Source of the DNA: Methanosarcinales archaeon
Lineage (GTDB): Archaea > Halobacteriota > Methanosarcinia > Methanosarcinales > Methanogasteraceae
NCBI GenBank assembly: GCA_030672605.1
Contig: DAOVGE010000215.1
Location: 1 to 24,494 of the forward strand
Direction: 5' to 3'
Length of the DNA stretch: 24,494 nucleotides
Below the pieces are notes generated by a model. That model saw only the letters and a list, made by a program, of their open reading frames with translations. It ran no database searches and was not told the DNA's origin. The position numbers were made by a program, and so were the translations under genes. Shown in pieces: positions 1-7,281 of the stretch. Position 1 is the stretch's first letter, and each line of letters starts with the position of its first letter.

Positions 1-396
1 CTTGAGTGATTCGAATATCTTGATTAACTCCATGCCGCCACGGGAGAGTGCATACATGTACGTGATCGCGGAGGGAAGCATCAGATCGATCCTTGATCCT
101 GCCACATCTATCTTGAATTTAGGACGATATAAGAAGAGATAGTACGTGATACATCCGACAAAAATCGAGATCGGGGTTGTATACAGAAGTACGAGGAGTC
201 CATGTCTCGGGACGTAAATGAGGCTAAATAATAGCACGATTACACTTGCCACAAGCGAATAATAGATCGATCTGGCAAGATATATGTCAACCGGGAGTGG
301 TATTAGTGCCTGCCTGAGCGAAGTTGTGAGTTGTTCGTACGACCCACGCCGTCTCATAAAGAATATGCCGAGTCTTCTTGTGAATGGTACGTACAT
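1..396 (-). CDS. Type II/IV secretion system F-domain membrane protein (GspF/TadC/FlaJ-like), partial
   Basis: This is the first 132 codons of a minus-strand gene that runs off the left edge. The start is taken as the ATG at 396; a TTG six codons upstream is also in frame, just after an in-frame stop. The translation has two adjacent hydrophobic segments (about residues 40-80), followed by a stretch reading LMLPSAITYMYALSRGGMEL. That stretch is typical of archaeal GspF/TadC/FlaJ-family platform proteins of type IV pili, archaella and related secretion systems. In these systems the protein sits in the cytoplasmic membrane and couples a VirB11/PilT-like ATPase to pilin assembly. The partner ATPase and pilins would lie outside the window. 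The family call rests on the motif and topology; whether it belongs to an archaellum, a pilus or another machine cannot be told. Confidence 0.72.
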   Translation of the reverse strand, partial: MYVPFTRRLGIFFMRRRGSYEQLTTSLRQALIPLPVDIYLARSIYYSLVASVIVLLFSLIYVPRHGLLVLLYTTPISIFVGCITYYLFLYRPKFKIDVAGSRIDLMLPSAITYMYALSRGGMELIKIFESLK

Positions 397-451
397 CGGT
401 AGATGGTTGTGCAAAACCCCTCAGCCCCATCTAACAATGCTCTCCGATGCT

Positions 452-460
452 ATTTATAAC
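452..460 (-). promoter_or_regulatory. Putative archaeal TATA box for the GspF/TadC-like gene
   Basis: On the minus strand the sequence reads GTTATAAATAG, close to an archaeal box A. It lies about 55 nt upstream of the ATG at 396, which allows a short leader. It could also be read on the plus strand, but the next plus-strand gene starts about 240 nt away, so the minus orientation is preferred. This is inference from sequence only. Confidence 0.4.
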
Positions 461-504
461 TGATGATTCATGGGTATCGGATTTCCTGGTTCCGACGTTT
501 TCTG

Positions 505-657
505 TGGTCGCTAACGGTAGCTCCCTCACGTATGCAAAAAAACGCGGGCGCATCTCTCCCAACTTTGCGACCTTGCGTTAGATCAGATGAACGCAAAGAC
601 GCGATGACGCAAGGGCGCAAAGATTGGAAATCACAGAATCCATCAGAATCAGAAATT
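505..657. repeat. Intergenic repeat copy A (near-identical to 13343-13511)
   Basis: About 150 bp here match 13343-13511 closely in the same orientation, starting at TGGTCGCTAACGGTAGCTCC and ending near CAGAATCAGAAAT. Copy A lacks a 16-nt phrase that copy B has. The core is palindromic: CTTTGCGACCTTGCGT at 563-578 pairs with ACGCAAGGGCGCAAAG at 607-622, with one mismatch, so a 16-bp hairpin stem is possible. Short phrases such as ACGCAAAG, GACGC and GGCGCAAAG recur inside it. The gap 397-698 otherwise holds only the promoter candidate noted above and no credible gene. An open frame at 463-678 lies in the repeat and is treated as non-coding. Confidence 0.85.
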
Positions 658-698
658 ATCAGGAAAGAATTTATCTAATCACGGCTAACCCCTGAATC

Positions 699-1952
699 AT
701 GGGAATGACCATCGCTGAAAAGATCCTTGCGATGCATGCCGGCAGAGGCAGCGTATCGCCGAAGGAGATCGTGGACGCAACAATTGACTATGTCATGGTG
801 AACGATGTGACCGGACTTCCTGCGTTCGAGGTTTTTGAAGAGTTCGACGCCGTCCCGATTTGTGAGAAGACTGTTTTAATCCAGGATCACTATGTGCCGA
901 ACAAGGACGTGGCATCAGCAGAGCAGGCGAAGTCGATGCGCAACTTTGCCAGACGATACGGAATCGAGAACCATTTCGATGTCGGCAGGGGCGGCGTCTG
1001 CCACCAGATCATGATCGAAGAGGGTTTCGCAGCCCCGGGCAGGCTGATTGTGGGCGCAGACTCACATACGTGCAGTTATGGCGCGCTCGGTGCGCTCTCA
1101 ACGGGAATCGGGTCATCAGAAGCCGCATCAGCAATGGCGACAGGCGAACTCTGGTTCAGGGTTCCCGAAACCCAGAAATTCACAGTCGAGGGGGAACTCG
1201 GGGATTATGTGATGGGAAAAGACATTATTCTGAATATCATTGGTGATATCGGTGTTTCCGGATCGCTCTACAAATCAATGGAGCTTTACGGATCTGCAAT
1301 CGTTTCACTTCCGCTGTCGGATCGGATCACAATCTCGAACATGGCGATTGAGGCTGGCGCAAAGTGCGGCATCATCCCGCCGGACGAGAAGGTCTTTTCT
1401 TATCTCAACGACCGTGTCATCGGGGACTACTCCCCTGTCTACGCAGACGAGGACGCTGTGTACGAGGATACTTTCGAGTACGATGCAGCAGAGATCGTGC
1501 CGATGGTTGCGAAGCCGCATCTTCCTGAGAATGTGGCTCCCGCATCCGAAGTCGATGTGACGATCGATCAGGCGTATCTTGGCTCATGTACGAACGGCAG
1601 AATCGAGGATCTCAGGTGTGCCGCGGAGATTCTCGCAGGCAGGCGGGTGCATCCCGATGTCCGGATGATCGTTGTTCCCGCAAGCAAGAGCGTCTTCGAA
1701 GAGGCTCTGCGTGAGGGCTTACTCGAGACATTCATGGCTGCGGATGCGTACGTCTCCGGACCGACATGCGGCGCATGCCTTGGCGGGTACATGGGTGTTC
1801 TTGCAGATGGCGAGCGGTGCGTCAGCAGCACGAACCGTAACTTCATCGGCAGGATGGGGCACAAGGATTCGGAGGTTTATCTCGCAAACCCGGCAGTGGT
1901 TGCCGCAAGCGCGATTACGGGTCGAATAACCGATCCGAGGGATCTTGTATGA
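699..1952 (+). CDS. leuC: 3-isopropylmalate dehydratase / homoaconitase, large subunit
   Basis: This is the large catalytic subunit of a two-subunit aconitase-family hydro-lyase. It isomerises 2-isopropylmalate to 3-isopropylmalate (leucine synthesis), or homocitrate-type substrates (2-oxosuberate and coenzyme B synthesis in methanogens). The 417 residues match the usual 415-425 of archaeal LeuC/HacA proteins. ADSHTCSYGALGALSTGIGS at 120-139 is the family active-site block. The three [4Fe-4S] ligands are visible as Cys297 in GSCTNGR and Cys357/Cys360 in GPTCGAC. The first ATG is used; a second ATG two codons later gives the more usual MTIAEK start and is equally plausible. No strong Shine-Dalgarno motif precedes either. 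The small subunit follows 10 nt downstream, so the two form an operon. Large-subunit sequence alone does not separate leucine from coenzyme B function. Confidence 0.93.
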   Translation: MGMTIAEKILAMHAGRGSVSPKEIVDATIDYVMVNDVTGLPAFEVFEEFDAVPICEKTVLIQDHYVPNKDVASAEQAKSMRNFARRYGIENHFDVGRGGVCHQIMIEEGFAAPGRLIVGADSHTCSYGALGALSTGIGSSEAASAMATGELWFRVPETQKFTVEGELGDYVMGKDIILNIIGDIGVSGSLYKSMELYGSAIVSLPLSDRITISNMAIEAGAKCGIIPPDEKVFSYLNDRVIGDYSPVYADEDAVYEDTFEYDAAEIVPMVAKPHLPENVAPASEVDVTIDQAYLGSCTNGRIEDLRCAAEILAGRRVHPDVRMIVVPASKSVFEEALREGLLETFMAADAYVSGPTCGACLGGYMGVLADGERCVSSTNRNFIGRMGHKDSEVYLANPAVVAASAITGRITDPRDLV

Positions 1953-1962
1953 GGTTTAAATC

Positions 1963-2472
1963 ATGAAAAAATACATTGAAGGACGGGTGTGGAGATTTGC
2001 GGATAACGTGGACACCGATCAGATCATTCCCGCAAAATATCTCGTGACCGGCGACAGAGATGAACTTGCAAAGCACGCATTCGAGAATGTGAGACCCGAG
2101 TTCGCAGAAGGCGCAAAGGACGGCGATATCATCGTTTCGGGAGGGAATTTTGGCAGCGGGTCCTCGAGAGAGCATGCACCACGCGCTCTTCTCGGCGCAG
2201 GGATCACATGTGTGGTTGCCCCCAGTTTTGCACGGATCTTTTTCAGAAACAGCATCAACATCGGGCTTCCGCTGATCGAGTGTGAGATTGACGCCGCTGA
2301 TGGCGACATCCTCAACGTCGATCTTGAGAACGGGAAGATCGTGAACAAGAGTACCGGTGTTAAGTACACGTTTCCTTCGCTTCCCGATTTCCTGATGAAA
2401 CTGCTCGACGTCGGGTTGATTGAGAACACGAAGAGGAAGCTTGGAACGAAACGTTCGGGGGGCACTGTCTAA
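1963..2472 (+). CDS. leuD: 3-isopropylmalate dehydratase / homoaconitase, small subunit
   Basis: This is the small (swivelling) subunit partner of the preceding gene: 169 residues, normal for archaeal LeuD/HacB (about 160-170). Conserved blocks include DNVDTDQIIPAKYL at 14-27, GGNFGSGSSREHAP at 60-73 and SFARIFFRNSINIGLPLI at 88-105. The specificity loop reads YLVT at 26-29. In Methanocaldococcus jannaschii, homoaconitase (MJ1271) has YLRT and isopropylmalate isomerase (MJ1277) has YLVY at this loop, and the R-to-V change in MJ1271 gives a broad-specificity enzyme with good isopropylmalate activity. The loop here therefore leans towards isopropylmalate isomerase or a promiscuous enzyme, not a strict homoaconitase. 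The ATG is preceded by GAGGT, which overlaps the stop of the large-subunit gene. Confidence 0.92.
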   Translation: MKKYIEGRVWRFADNVDTDQIIPAKYLVTGDRDELAKHAFENVRPEFAEGAKDGDIIVSGGNFGSGSSREHAPRALLGAGITCVVAPSFARIFFRNSINIGLPLIECEIDAADGDILNVDLENGKIVNKSTGVKYTFPSLPDFLMKLLDVGLIENTKRKLGTKRSGGTV

Positions 2473-2486
2473 AAACCAAGTGATTT

Positions 2487-2560
2487 ACCACCGCGGAGAG
2501 TGCAGAGTTTTGAGACCGTTTTCATCCCTCTGCGTTCCTCTGCTCCTTCTGCGGTTATTT
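2487..2560. repeat. Degenerate palindromic repeat (CCGCAGAG / CTCTGCG phrase family)
   Basis: The left arm ACCACCGCGGAGAGTGCAGAG (2487-2507) pairs imperfectly with the right arm at 2528-2557, which is built from CTCTGCG, CCTCTGC and CTTCTGCGG phrases. About 14 of 18 positions in the paired core are complementary. It lies 15 nt after the leuD stop and is followed by a short T-run (TTATTTTTC), so it could also serve as a transcript end. Confidence 0.6.
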
Positions 2561-2658
2561 TTCTTGCCAGAAAGTACAGGATCGCAATCGGGAGACCAAT
2601 CAACATACCTGAGTAGTTACTTTCGGTGAATGGGGCTTGGAGTAAGGGACTGTCACAG

Positions 2659-2870
2659 AATAACATGGTCAGATTGAATAGCCCCAAACACAGTCGCAAC
2701 ATTGGATGACATTCGTGTAATTTGTGAAATTCGTATTATTCGTGATTCATTTGTATGAATTACTGTAAAAAATGATTAAATCACGAATGCCACGAATCTA
2801 AATACGGTATTCGCGACGTTTGCGCCACCACAGAATAAACGACTTCCGACGTCAGGATGACCATGTTATT
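2659..2870. repeat. 212-bp segment bounded by 13-bp perfect inverted repeats
   Basis: AATAACATGGTCA at 2659-2671 is the exact reverse complement of TGACCATGTTATT at 2858-2870. The interior holds another palindromic phrase repeat (2711-2797) and no open frame. This could be a small non-autonomous mobile element with terminal inverted repeats, or chance. No target-site duplication was recognised. The rest of 2473-3027 holds no credible gene. Confidence 0.4.
2711..2797. repeat. Degenerate palindromic repeat (ATTCGTG / CACGAAT phrase family)
   Basis: The phrases ATTCGTGTAATTTGTGAAATT and ATTATTCGTGATTCATT on the left are mirrored by AAATCACGAATGCCACGAAT at 2778-2797. This gives a potential long, imperfect hairpin. 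It is distinct in sequence from the repeats at 505-657 and 2487-2560 but has the same style of roughly 10-nt phrases repeated directly and then inverted. Confidence 0.55.
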
Positions 2871-3014
2871 TCGTTACGACTCCTAATCGGACACAGAAAA
2901 TCTTCCATCAACGGTTGATTATGGGCGTGATATGCACTTAAAGGAGTGGGGTGTTGGGGATAAAATGGGATCGCGGTGAGAGAAATGTTTTTAATGTGAC
3001 AAAGTCAAGATAGA

Positions 3015-3020
3015 CAGGAG
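3015..3020 (+). promoter_or_regulatory. Ribosome binding site deciding the ATPase start
   Basis: CAGGAG lies 7 nt before the ATG at 3028. It is only 1 nt before the in-frame TTG at 3022, so it favours the ATG as the true start. Confidence 0.65.
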
Positions 3021-3027
3021 CTTGAAT

Positions 3028-4413
3028 ATGGAACTATCAATTAAAAATCTTGGCCCATTAAAACAAGCTGAATTTGAACTTGGTGAACTGACTATTATTT
3101 GTGGACCTAATAATACAGGTAAAACATATGCCACTTATGCCCTATACGGTTTTCTTTCCAAATGGAGAAGTTTTTTATCAATACACATACCCGATAAAAA
3201 TATCACGGAACTTCTTACGGAAGGTGTAACTGAACTGAACATTCAGACGTTTGTAACTGATGCCCAGAAAATTCTCACAAATGGCTGTAAATCATATACG
3301 AAAATGCTTCCTAATATATTTGCCTCATCCCCACAACATTTCATAAACAGTAATTTTCAAGTGCATATTAATACCAGTGATATTCAGTCGAATTCAAAAT
3401 TCGAGAGAATAATTAGAGCACCTGAATCTGTGTTATTTTCCATATCCAAGAAACAGAACAAGTCCGAAGTTACAATATCTTTACTAGTAGAAAAAGAGAA
3501 AGTACGTATCCCTAATGAGATTATTAACCGAGTAATAGGTGATGCATTGAAAGATATTCTTTTTAGCCATCTTTTTCCTAAACCATTTATTGCAAGTGCC
3601 GAACGCACAGGGGCAGCAATATTTCGCAAGGAACTTAACTTTGCAAGAAATCGACTGCTAGAACAGATGGGCATGGATAAGGACGTAAATCCGATTGAAT
3701 ATCTTGATAAAGCATACTCTGATTATGCATTGCCAGTAAATGAAAATGTTGAATTCACACGGCATCTTGAAGAAATCTCAAAATATGAAAGTTATATTTT
3801 AAAAGAGCATCCAATGTTGCTTGAAGAATTTTCAGATATCATTGGAGGCAATTACCTCGTTACGAAAAACGATGAACTTTATTTCATTCCCAATTCAAAC
3901 AAGCGTATGAAACTAACAATGGATGAAAGCTCCAGTGCAGTGCGTTCACTTCTGGATATAGGCTTTTATCTACGTCATGTTGCTCAACCTGGCGATATTC
4001 TCATAATTGATGAGCCTGAACTAAATCTCCATCCGGAAAACCAGCGTCGTATAACAAGGTTGTTTTCCCGCCTGGTCAATATTGGAATTAAAGTATTTCT
4101 CACTACTCATAGTGATTACATTATAAAAGAACTGAACACTCTGATTATGCTTAACCAAGACAAAACATATCTAAAGAAATTGTCTTCAGACGAAGGATAC
4201 AAATCGAAAGAGCTAATCTCTGCTGATAAAATACGGGTTTATATTGCTGAAAAGTCTTTATTAAAGCTATATGAAGACAAAAGGAGAAAGCGATATCTTA
4301 CACTTACTGCTGCCAACATCGACCCGGAGCTTGGCATCGAAGCACGCAGTTTTGACACTACAATTGAAGAAATGAACCGTATTCAGGAAGCAATTGTCTG
4401 GGGAGATGAATAG
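3028..4413 (+). CDS. OLD/ABC-type AAA ATPase, first of a two-gene ATPase/nuclease-like cassette
   Basis: A 461-residue soluble ATPase. Walker A is GPNNTGKT at 26-33. Walker B is LIIDEPE at 325-331 and is followed by LNLHPENQRR. The H-loop is TTHSDY at 359-364. This is the SMC/ABC-like layout of the AAA_15/AAA_21 and OLD families, with a long insert (about 45-300) and a SAERTG segment at 190-195 matching PAARSG in the second ATPase of this window. There is no C-terminal Toprim domain, unlike full OLD nucleases; instead a roughly 75-residue tail ends in GIEARSFDTTIEEMNRI. The downstream gene overlaps its last codons. Composition is about 33-35% GC in sampled lines against about 57% in leuC, consistent with horizontal acquisition. 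A role in defence is inferred from the architecture; no substrate can be named. Confidence 0.85.
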   Translation: MELSIKNLGPLKQAEFELGELTIICGPNNTGKTYATYALYGFLSKWRSFLSIHIPDKNITELLTEGVTELNIQTFVTDAQKILTNGCKSYTKMLPNIFASSPQHFINSNFQVHINTSDIQSNSKFERIIRAPESVLFSISKKQNKSEVTISLLVEKEKVRIPNEIINRVIGDALKDILFSHLFPKPFIASAERTGAAIFRKELNFARNRLLEQMGMDKDVNPIEYLDKAYSDYALPVNENVEFTRHLEEISKYESYILKEHPMLLEEFSDIIGGNYLVTKNDELYFIPNSNKRMKLTMDESSSAVRSLLDIGFYLRHVAQPGDILIIDEPELNLHPENQRRITRLFSRLVNIGIKVFLTTHSDYIIKELNTLIMLNQDKTYLKKLSSDEGYKSKELISADKIRVYIAEKSLLKLYEDKRRKRYLTLTAANIDPELGIEARSFDTTIEEMNRIQEAIVWGDE

Positions 4414-4999
4414 AATTATGGCGGAATTAGATGTTTTAAACCGTATGATTAAGGATTCTGCCAAAGTCAATCTTGAATCCAGAAGCGATCTGGATAAGGC
4501 ATCTGTAACCTTGAAAGAACCACAATCTCCAACCTCTAAAGTTGTGGTTTTTGGCTTGCCGCTTGATGCCATTGTAATAAAGGTAGATGCATTCAAATCA
4601 CCGGATACAATTCTAACTGAAGCAAGAGGCCAGCGTAAACGTTCCGATTACATTATTGTGGCAAATAAAAAGGGTAAAAAGAACATATTGCATATTGAAA
4701 TAAAGACTACTAAAGGAAACGTGAAGGATATCATCATGCAACTGAAAGGTTCAGTCTGTTTTGTTGGTTATTGTAAAGAAATCGCTAAAGAATTCTGGCA
4801 TGAACAAGATTTCTTATCCGAATTTGAATCTCGATTTGTGAGCATTACCCGTACAGGTAGCATCAATAAAAAGCGAACCCGAATCAATAAGAAAAATAAC
4901 CCCAATGATACTCCCGAACGTATGATGAAGTTGAGTTATCCCAATAAACTACAATTCAACCAATTGGTAGGGGCACGAACTCATACGAATCAAGGATGA
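4406..4999 (+). CDS. Small PD-(D/E)xK-like protein, partner of the upstream ATPase
   Basis: A 197-residue soluble protein with no family I can name with certainty. RKRSDYIIVA around Asp81 is followed by a basic turn and then ILHIEIKTT (Glu98-x-Lys100), and later by MQLKGSVCFVGY with a glutamine at 112. The order D - ExK - Q in alternating beta/alpha context is the signature of PD-(D/E)xK nuclease folds. The C-terminal third is very basic (INKKRTRINKKNN), which fits nucleic-acid binding. The start is uncertain: ATG 4406 overlaps the ATPase stop region, ATG 4418 is better spaced from the GGGGAG at 4399-4404, and a TTG at 4394 is also in frame. The overlap suggests translational coupling. AT-rich like its partner. 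Nuclease activity is inferred, not shown. Confidence 0.75.
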   Translation: MNRIMAELDVLNRMIKDSAKVNLESRSDLDKASVTLKEPQSPTSKVVVFGLPLDAIVIKVDAFKSPDTILTEARGQRKRSDYIIVANKKGKKNILHIEIKTTKGNVKDIIMQLKGSVCFVGYCKEIAKEFWHEQDFLSEFESRFVSITRTGSINKKRTRINKKNNPNDTPERMMKLSYPNKLQFNQLVGARTHTNQG

Positions 5000-5124
5000 A
5001 AGCCCTTACGCTTGGATATCTACTCTGCGATGCTTTCGATCAGATACCCGTGAATACTCGAATGGCTGCGTTGGCATTTGGAGTTATAGAGTTGAGTTCA
5101 GAGAGACATTGATGGATAATCAGA

Positions 5125-5841
5125 TCAGTCAGCCGCATCCAGTCTGAAATATATCCGTCTATTGTTCTTCCCCTTGTTCTCAGCCTTCACACCCTCTATG
5201 TGCCCGATCTCACCGGTATTTCGCACATGCGTTCCGCCGCATGCCTGCGCGTCAAAGCCCACGATATCAATTATGCGCATCTCAGCAATCTCGGGAAGGT
5301 CCATCTTCAATTTCACAATCGATGGTATCTTGAGCGCTTCCTCTCTCGGAAGGATCTTTATCTCCACCGGAATCTCACAATCGATGATTTTATTTGTTTT
5401 CTCTTCAAACGACTTGATCTGCGACCTGTCAAAATCCTTCAGACTGAAATCCACCCTCGTTTTGGCATCGCCTATCCGGTTTCCTGTGATCAGCGCACCG
5501 GTCTCCTTGTGAATCACTGCGCTCAGCACATGGCAGGCGGTATGCGACCGCATGAAGAGATATCGCCTGCTCCAGTCAATTCTTCCGGTGACCTGATCGC
5601 CCACCGCAAGTCCGGGACCTGCGATTGTGACCTCGTGGCTGATCACATCATCCATCTTCCGAACGTAGACCACTGGGTGTTCGTGCCCGTCCTTGATCAG
5701 AACTCCGAGATCGTGTGGTTGTCCGCCGGAGTCGGGGTAGAACGCAGTCTTATCGAGAATTACGAACCGTCCATCAGTCACAGCCTCAACCGTTGCTTCA
5801 AACTCGGTAATGTAGCAATCCAATAGATATAGCGCATCCAT
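5125..5841 (-). CDS. alaX: Alanyl-tRNA editing protein AlaX
   Basis: A free-standing trans-editing protein that hydrolyses mischarged Ser-tRNA(Ala) (or Gly-tRNA(Ala)), related to the editing domain of alanyl-tRNA synthetase. The zinc site is complete: His100 and His104 in SHTACH (HxxxH), and Cys201 and His205 in ACGGTH (CxxxH). The N-terminal part has the FYPDSGGQPHD block (34-44), so at 238 residues it is the medium/long AlaX type with an N-terminal accessory domain. The start ATG lies 6 nt after the stop of the DHH-family gene, so it is the last gene of the prs-secF-secD-recJ-like run. It converges on the ATPase cassette; 4999-5125 between them holds nothing recognisable. Confidence 0.93.
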   Translation of the reverse strand: MDALYLLDCYITEFEATVEAVTDGRFVILDKTAFYPDSGGQPHDLGVLIKDGHEHPVVYVRKMDDVISHEVTIAGPGLAVGDQVTGRIDWSRRYLFMRSHTACHVLSAVIHKETGALITGNRIGDAKTRVDFSLKDFDRSQIKSFEEKTNKIIDCEIPVEIKILPREEALKIPSIVKLKMDLPEIAEMRIIDIVGFDAQACGGTHVRNTGEIGHIEGVKAENKGKNNRRIYFRLDAAD

Positions 5842-5847
5842 TATGCA

Positions 5848-7278
5848 TCACTTCCCTGCGGAGAGTTGCCCTCCAACTGCCGCATCAATCAGTTCGAGAA
5901 ACTCGTCCTTTGTTCCAGAAGGTATCGTTGCTCCCGCTGCGATGTTGTGCCCGCCTCCGGTTCCGCCAACCTTTGCGGCGCACTCCCCGATCGCATCAGC
6001 AAGGTTCATCCCCTGCTTTATTAATCCCTGCGTCCCGCGTGCAGAGACCTTGAGTCCATCATCGCTATTTGCAAACGCAAAGATCGGCATATTCCGATTT
6101 CCGGAGTTTGTCAGGCTCATGCCTGCAACGATTCCGACGATTGTGTCCTTGATCGAACTTCCGGCATCAAAGTACTGAACGTGGTTCAATTCAGTTATGC
6201 CTTGCTCCCTGACGAGTTTCAAGCCATCCACAAGGTGCTTCCGGTGCTTTTTGAGCAGATTGTGTGCTTCTGCCAGTTTTTTGTCCCGGTCGCCGAGGCA
6301 GACAGCGAGACCAACCTCGGCAGAGCCGTATCGTCCGGTTGCGTTGAGCAGAGTGGCGTATTCGGATGCATCTCGCATCTCGGTTCCTTCCTGTTCCCTG
6401 CTCAGCTGATATACCTCGGTTACCAGCCTGTGGATGTGGTATGAGGACATCCGCTTTGAGATGCATAACTGAACCAGCGACGAGACGACCTTCTGCTTCT
6501 CTTCTTCGCTGAGATCGATCCAGCGTTTCCACCGCTCTCCACGGAATTCTATGCCGAGATTCTTCAAAAATCCGATGCTTGCACCCTCGTTTCCTGTCAG
6601 TCCCGGGAGGTATGGGTCAGACGAGTACATCAGCAACTTGAAGATCTCACGTGTCTGCTTCCCAAAGAACGAAAGATCCTTTCCGTATTCCAGAACTCCG
6701 CAATCTCTACCACGCTTCAAAATTTTCCTGTTGCATCCGACCAGTTTTCCGAATCTTCTTGCCTGCAGGTCGCCGACAGCGCCCACGATTGCGAGACTGG
6801 ATAGGTCTCTGTTGCCTGCATTACCAGTGTTAATAGTGTTGCCGGTGTTCTCGCCGAGCGATTGGGCAATCATGTACGCACACCCTGCCCCGCTCATCTC
6901 AGTTGAGCCGTCGATTCCGAAGAGATGCGGGTTCAGGTGATGCTCGAGATCTCCGTTCCGATCGATCTGGTGGTGGTCAGCAACCACGATATCCAGGTCA
7001 CGCGGCATATCAGAGAGCATCCCACTGCCGAGGTCTGTAAATATGGTCGGGATATTCGCATCAGCGACCTCGCCAATGATAGTCGTGTCCAGTTGTTTCA
7101 CGAATCTGACACTGTGCGTAATTCCGCACCGTTCGAGCGCATGGGACGCGATCGCTGCAGCGGTCAATCCGTCGGCATCGATGTGTGAAACGATTAACAT
7201 CTCATCGTGTTTCCGGATCGCCGCAGCGCAGGCGTAAGCTCTCTCGTTCAGCGACCGGTAGTCACGAGAGTCGCCCAT
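5848..7278 (-). CDS. Archaeal RecJ-like DHH-family phosphoesterase/exonuclease
   Basis: A 476-residue DHH-DHHA1 protein of the archaeal RecJ/GAN (Cdc45-related) group. Motif I is SHIDADG at 31-37, motif II is TDLGSG at 81-86, and DHH is at 101-103 in VADHHQID. The C-terminal DHHA1 signature GGGHNIAAGA is at about 441-450. All acidic and histidine metal ligands expected for activity are present, so it should be a Mn-dependent 5'-3' exonuclease or phosphoesterase acting on DNA or short oligonucleotides, as a replisome-associated or repair enzyme. The start ATG lies 3 nt after the secD stop, so it is co-transcribed with secD. The sequence does not tell whether it is the GINS-associated form or a nanoRNase-like paralogue. 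Confidence 0.88.
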   Translation of the reverse strand: MGDSRDYRSLNERAYACAAAIRKHDEMLIVSHIDADGLTAAAIASHALERCGITHSVRFVKQLDTTIIGEVADANIPTIFTDLGSGMLSDMPRDLDIVVADHHQIDRNGDLEHHLNPHLFGIDGSTEMSGAGCAYMIAQSLGENTGNTINTGNAGNRDLSSLAIVGAVGDLQARRFGKLVGCNRKILKRGRDCGVLEYGKDLSFFGKQTREIFKLLMYSSDPYLPGLTGNEGASIGFLKNLGIEFRGERWKRWIDLSEEEKQKVVSSLVQLCISKRMSSYHIHRLVTEVYQLSREQEGTEMRDASEYATLLNATGRYGSAEVGLAVCLGDRDKKLAEAHNLLKKHRKHLVDGLKLVREQGITELNHVQYFDAGSSIKDTIVGIVAGMSLTNSGNRNMPIFAFANSDDGLKVSARGTQGLIKQGMNLADAIGECAAKVGGTGGGHNIAAGATIPSGTKDEFLELIDAAVGGQLSAGK

Positions 7279-7281
7279 GGA

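Noticed and set aside
463..678. 71-codon open frame upstream of leuC
   Set aside because: It lies in repeat copy A; the matching frame in copy B is explained by DNA identity, and there is no ribosome binding site or protein-like composition.
2473..3027. tRNA or other structured RNA gene in the gap
   Set aside because: No cloverleaf, TPsiC-like GGTTCRA or acceptor-end pairing was recognised; the structure is explained by palindromic phrase repeats.
5200..5826. 208-codon plus-strand frame
   Set aside because: Antisense to alaX, whose zinc motifs are intact.
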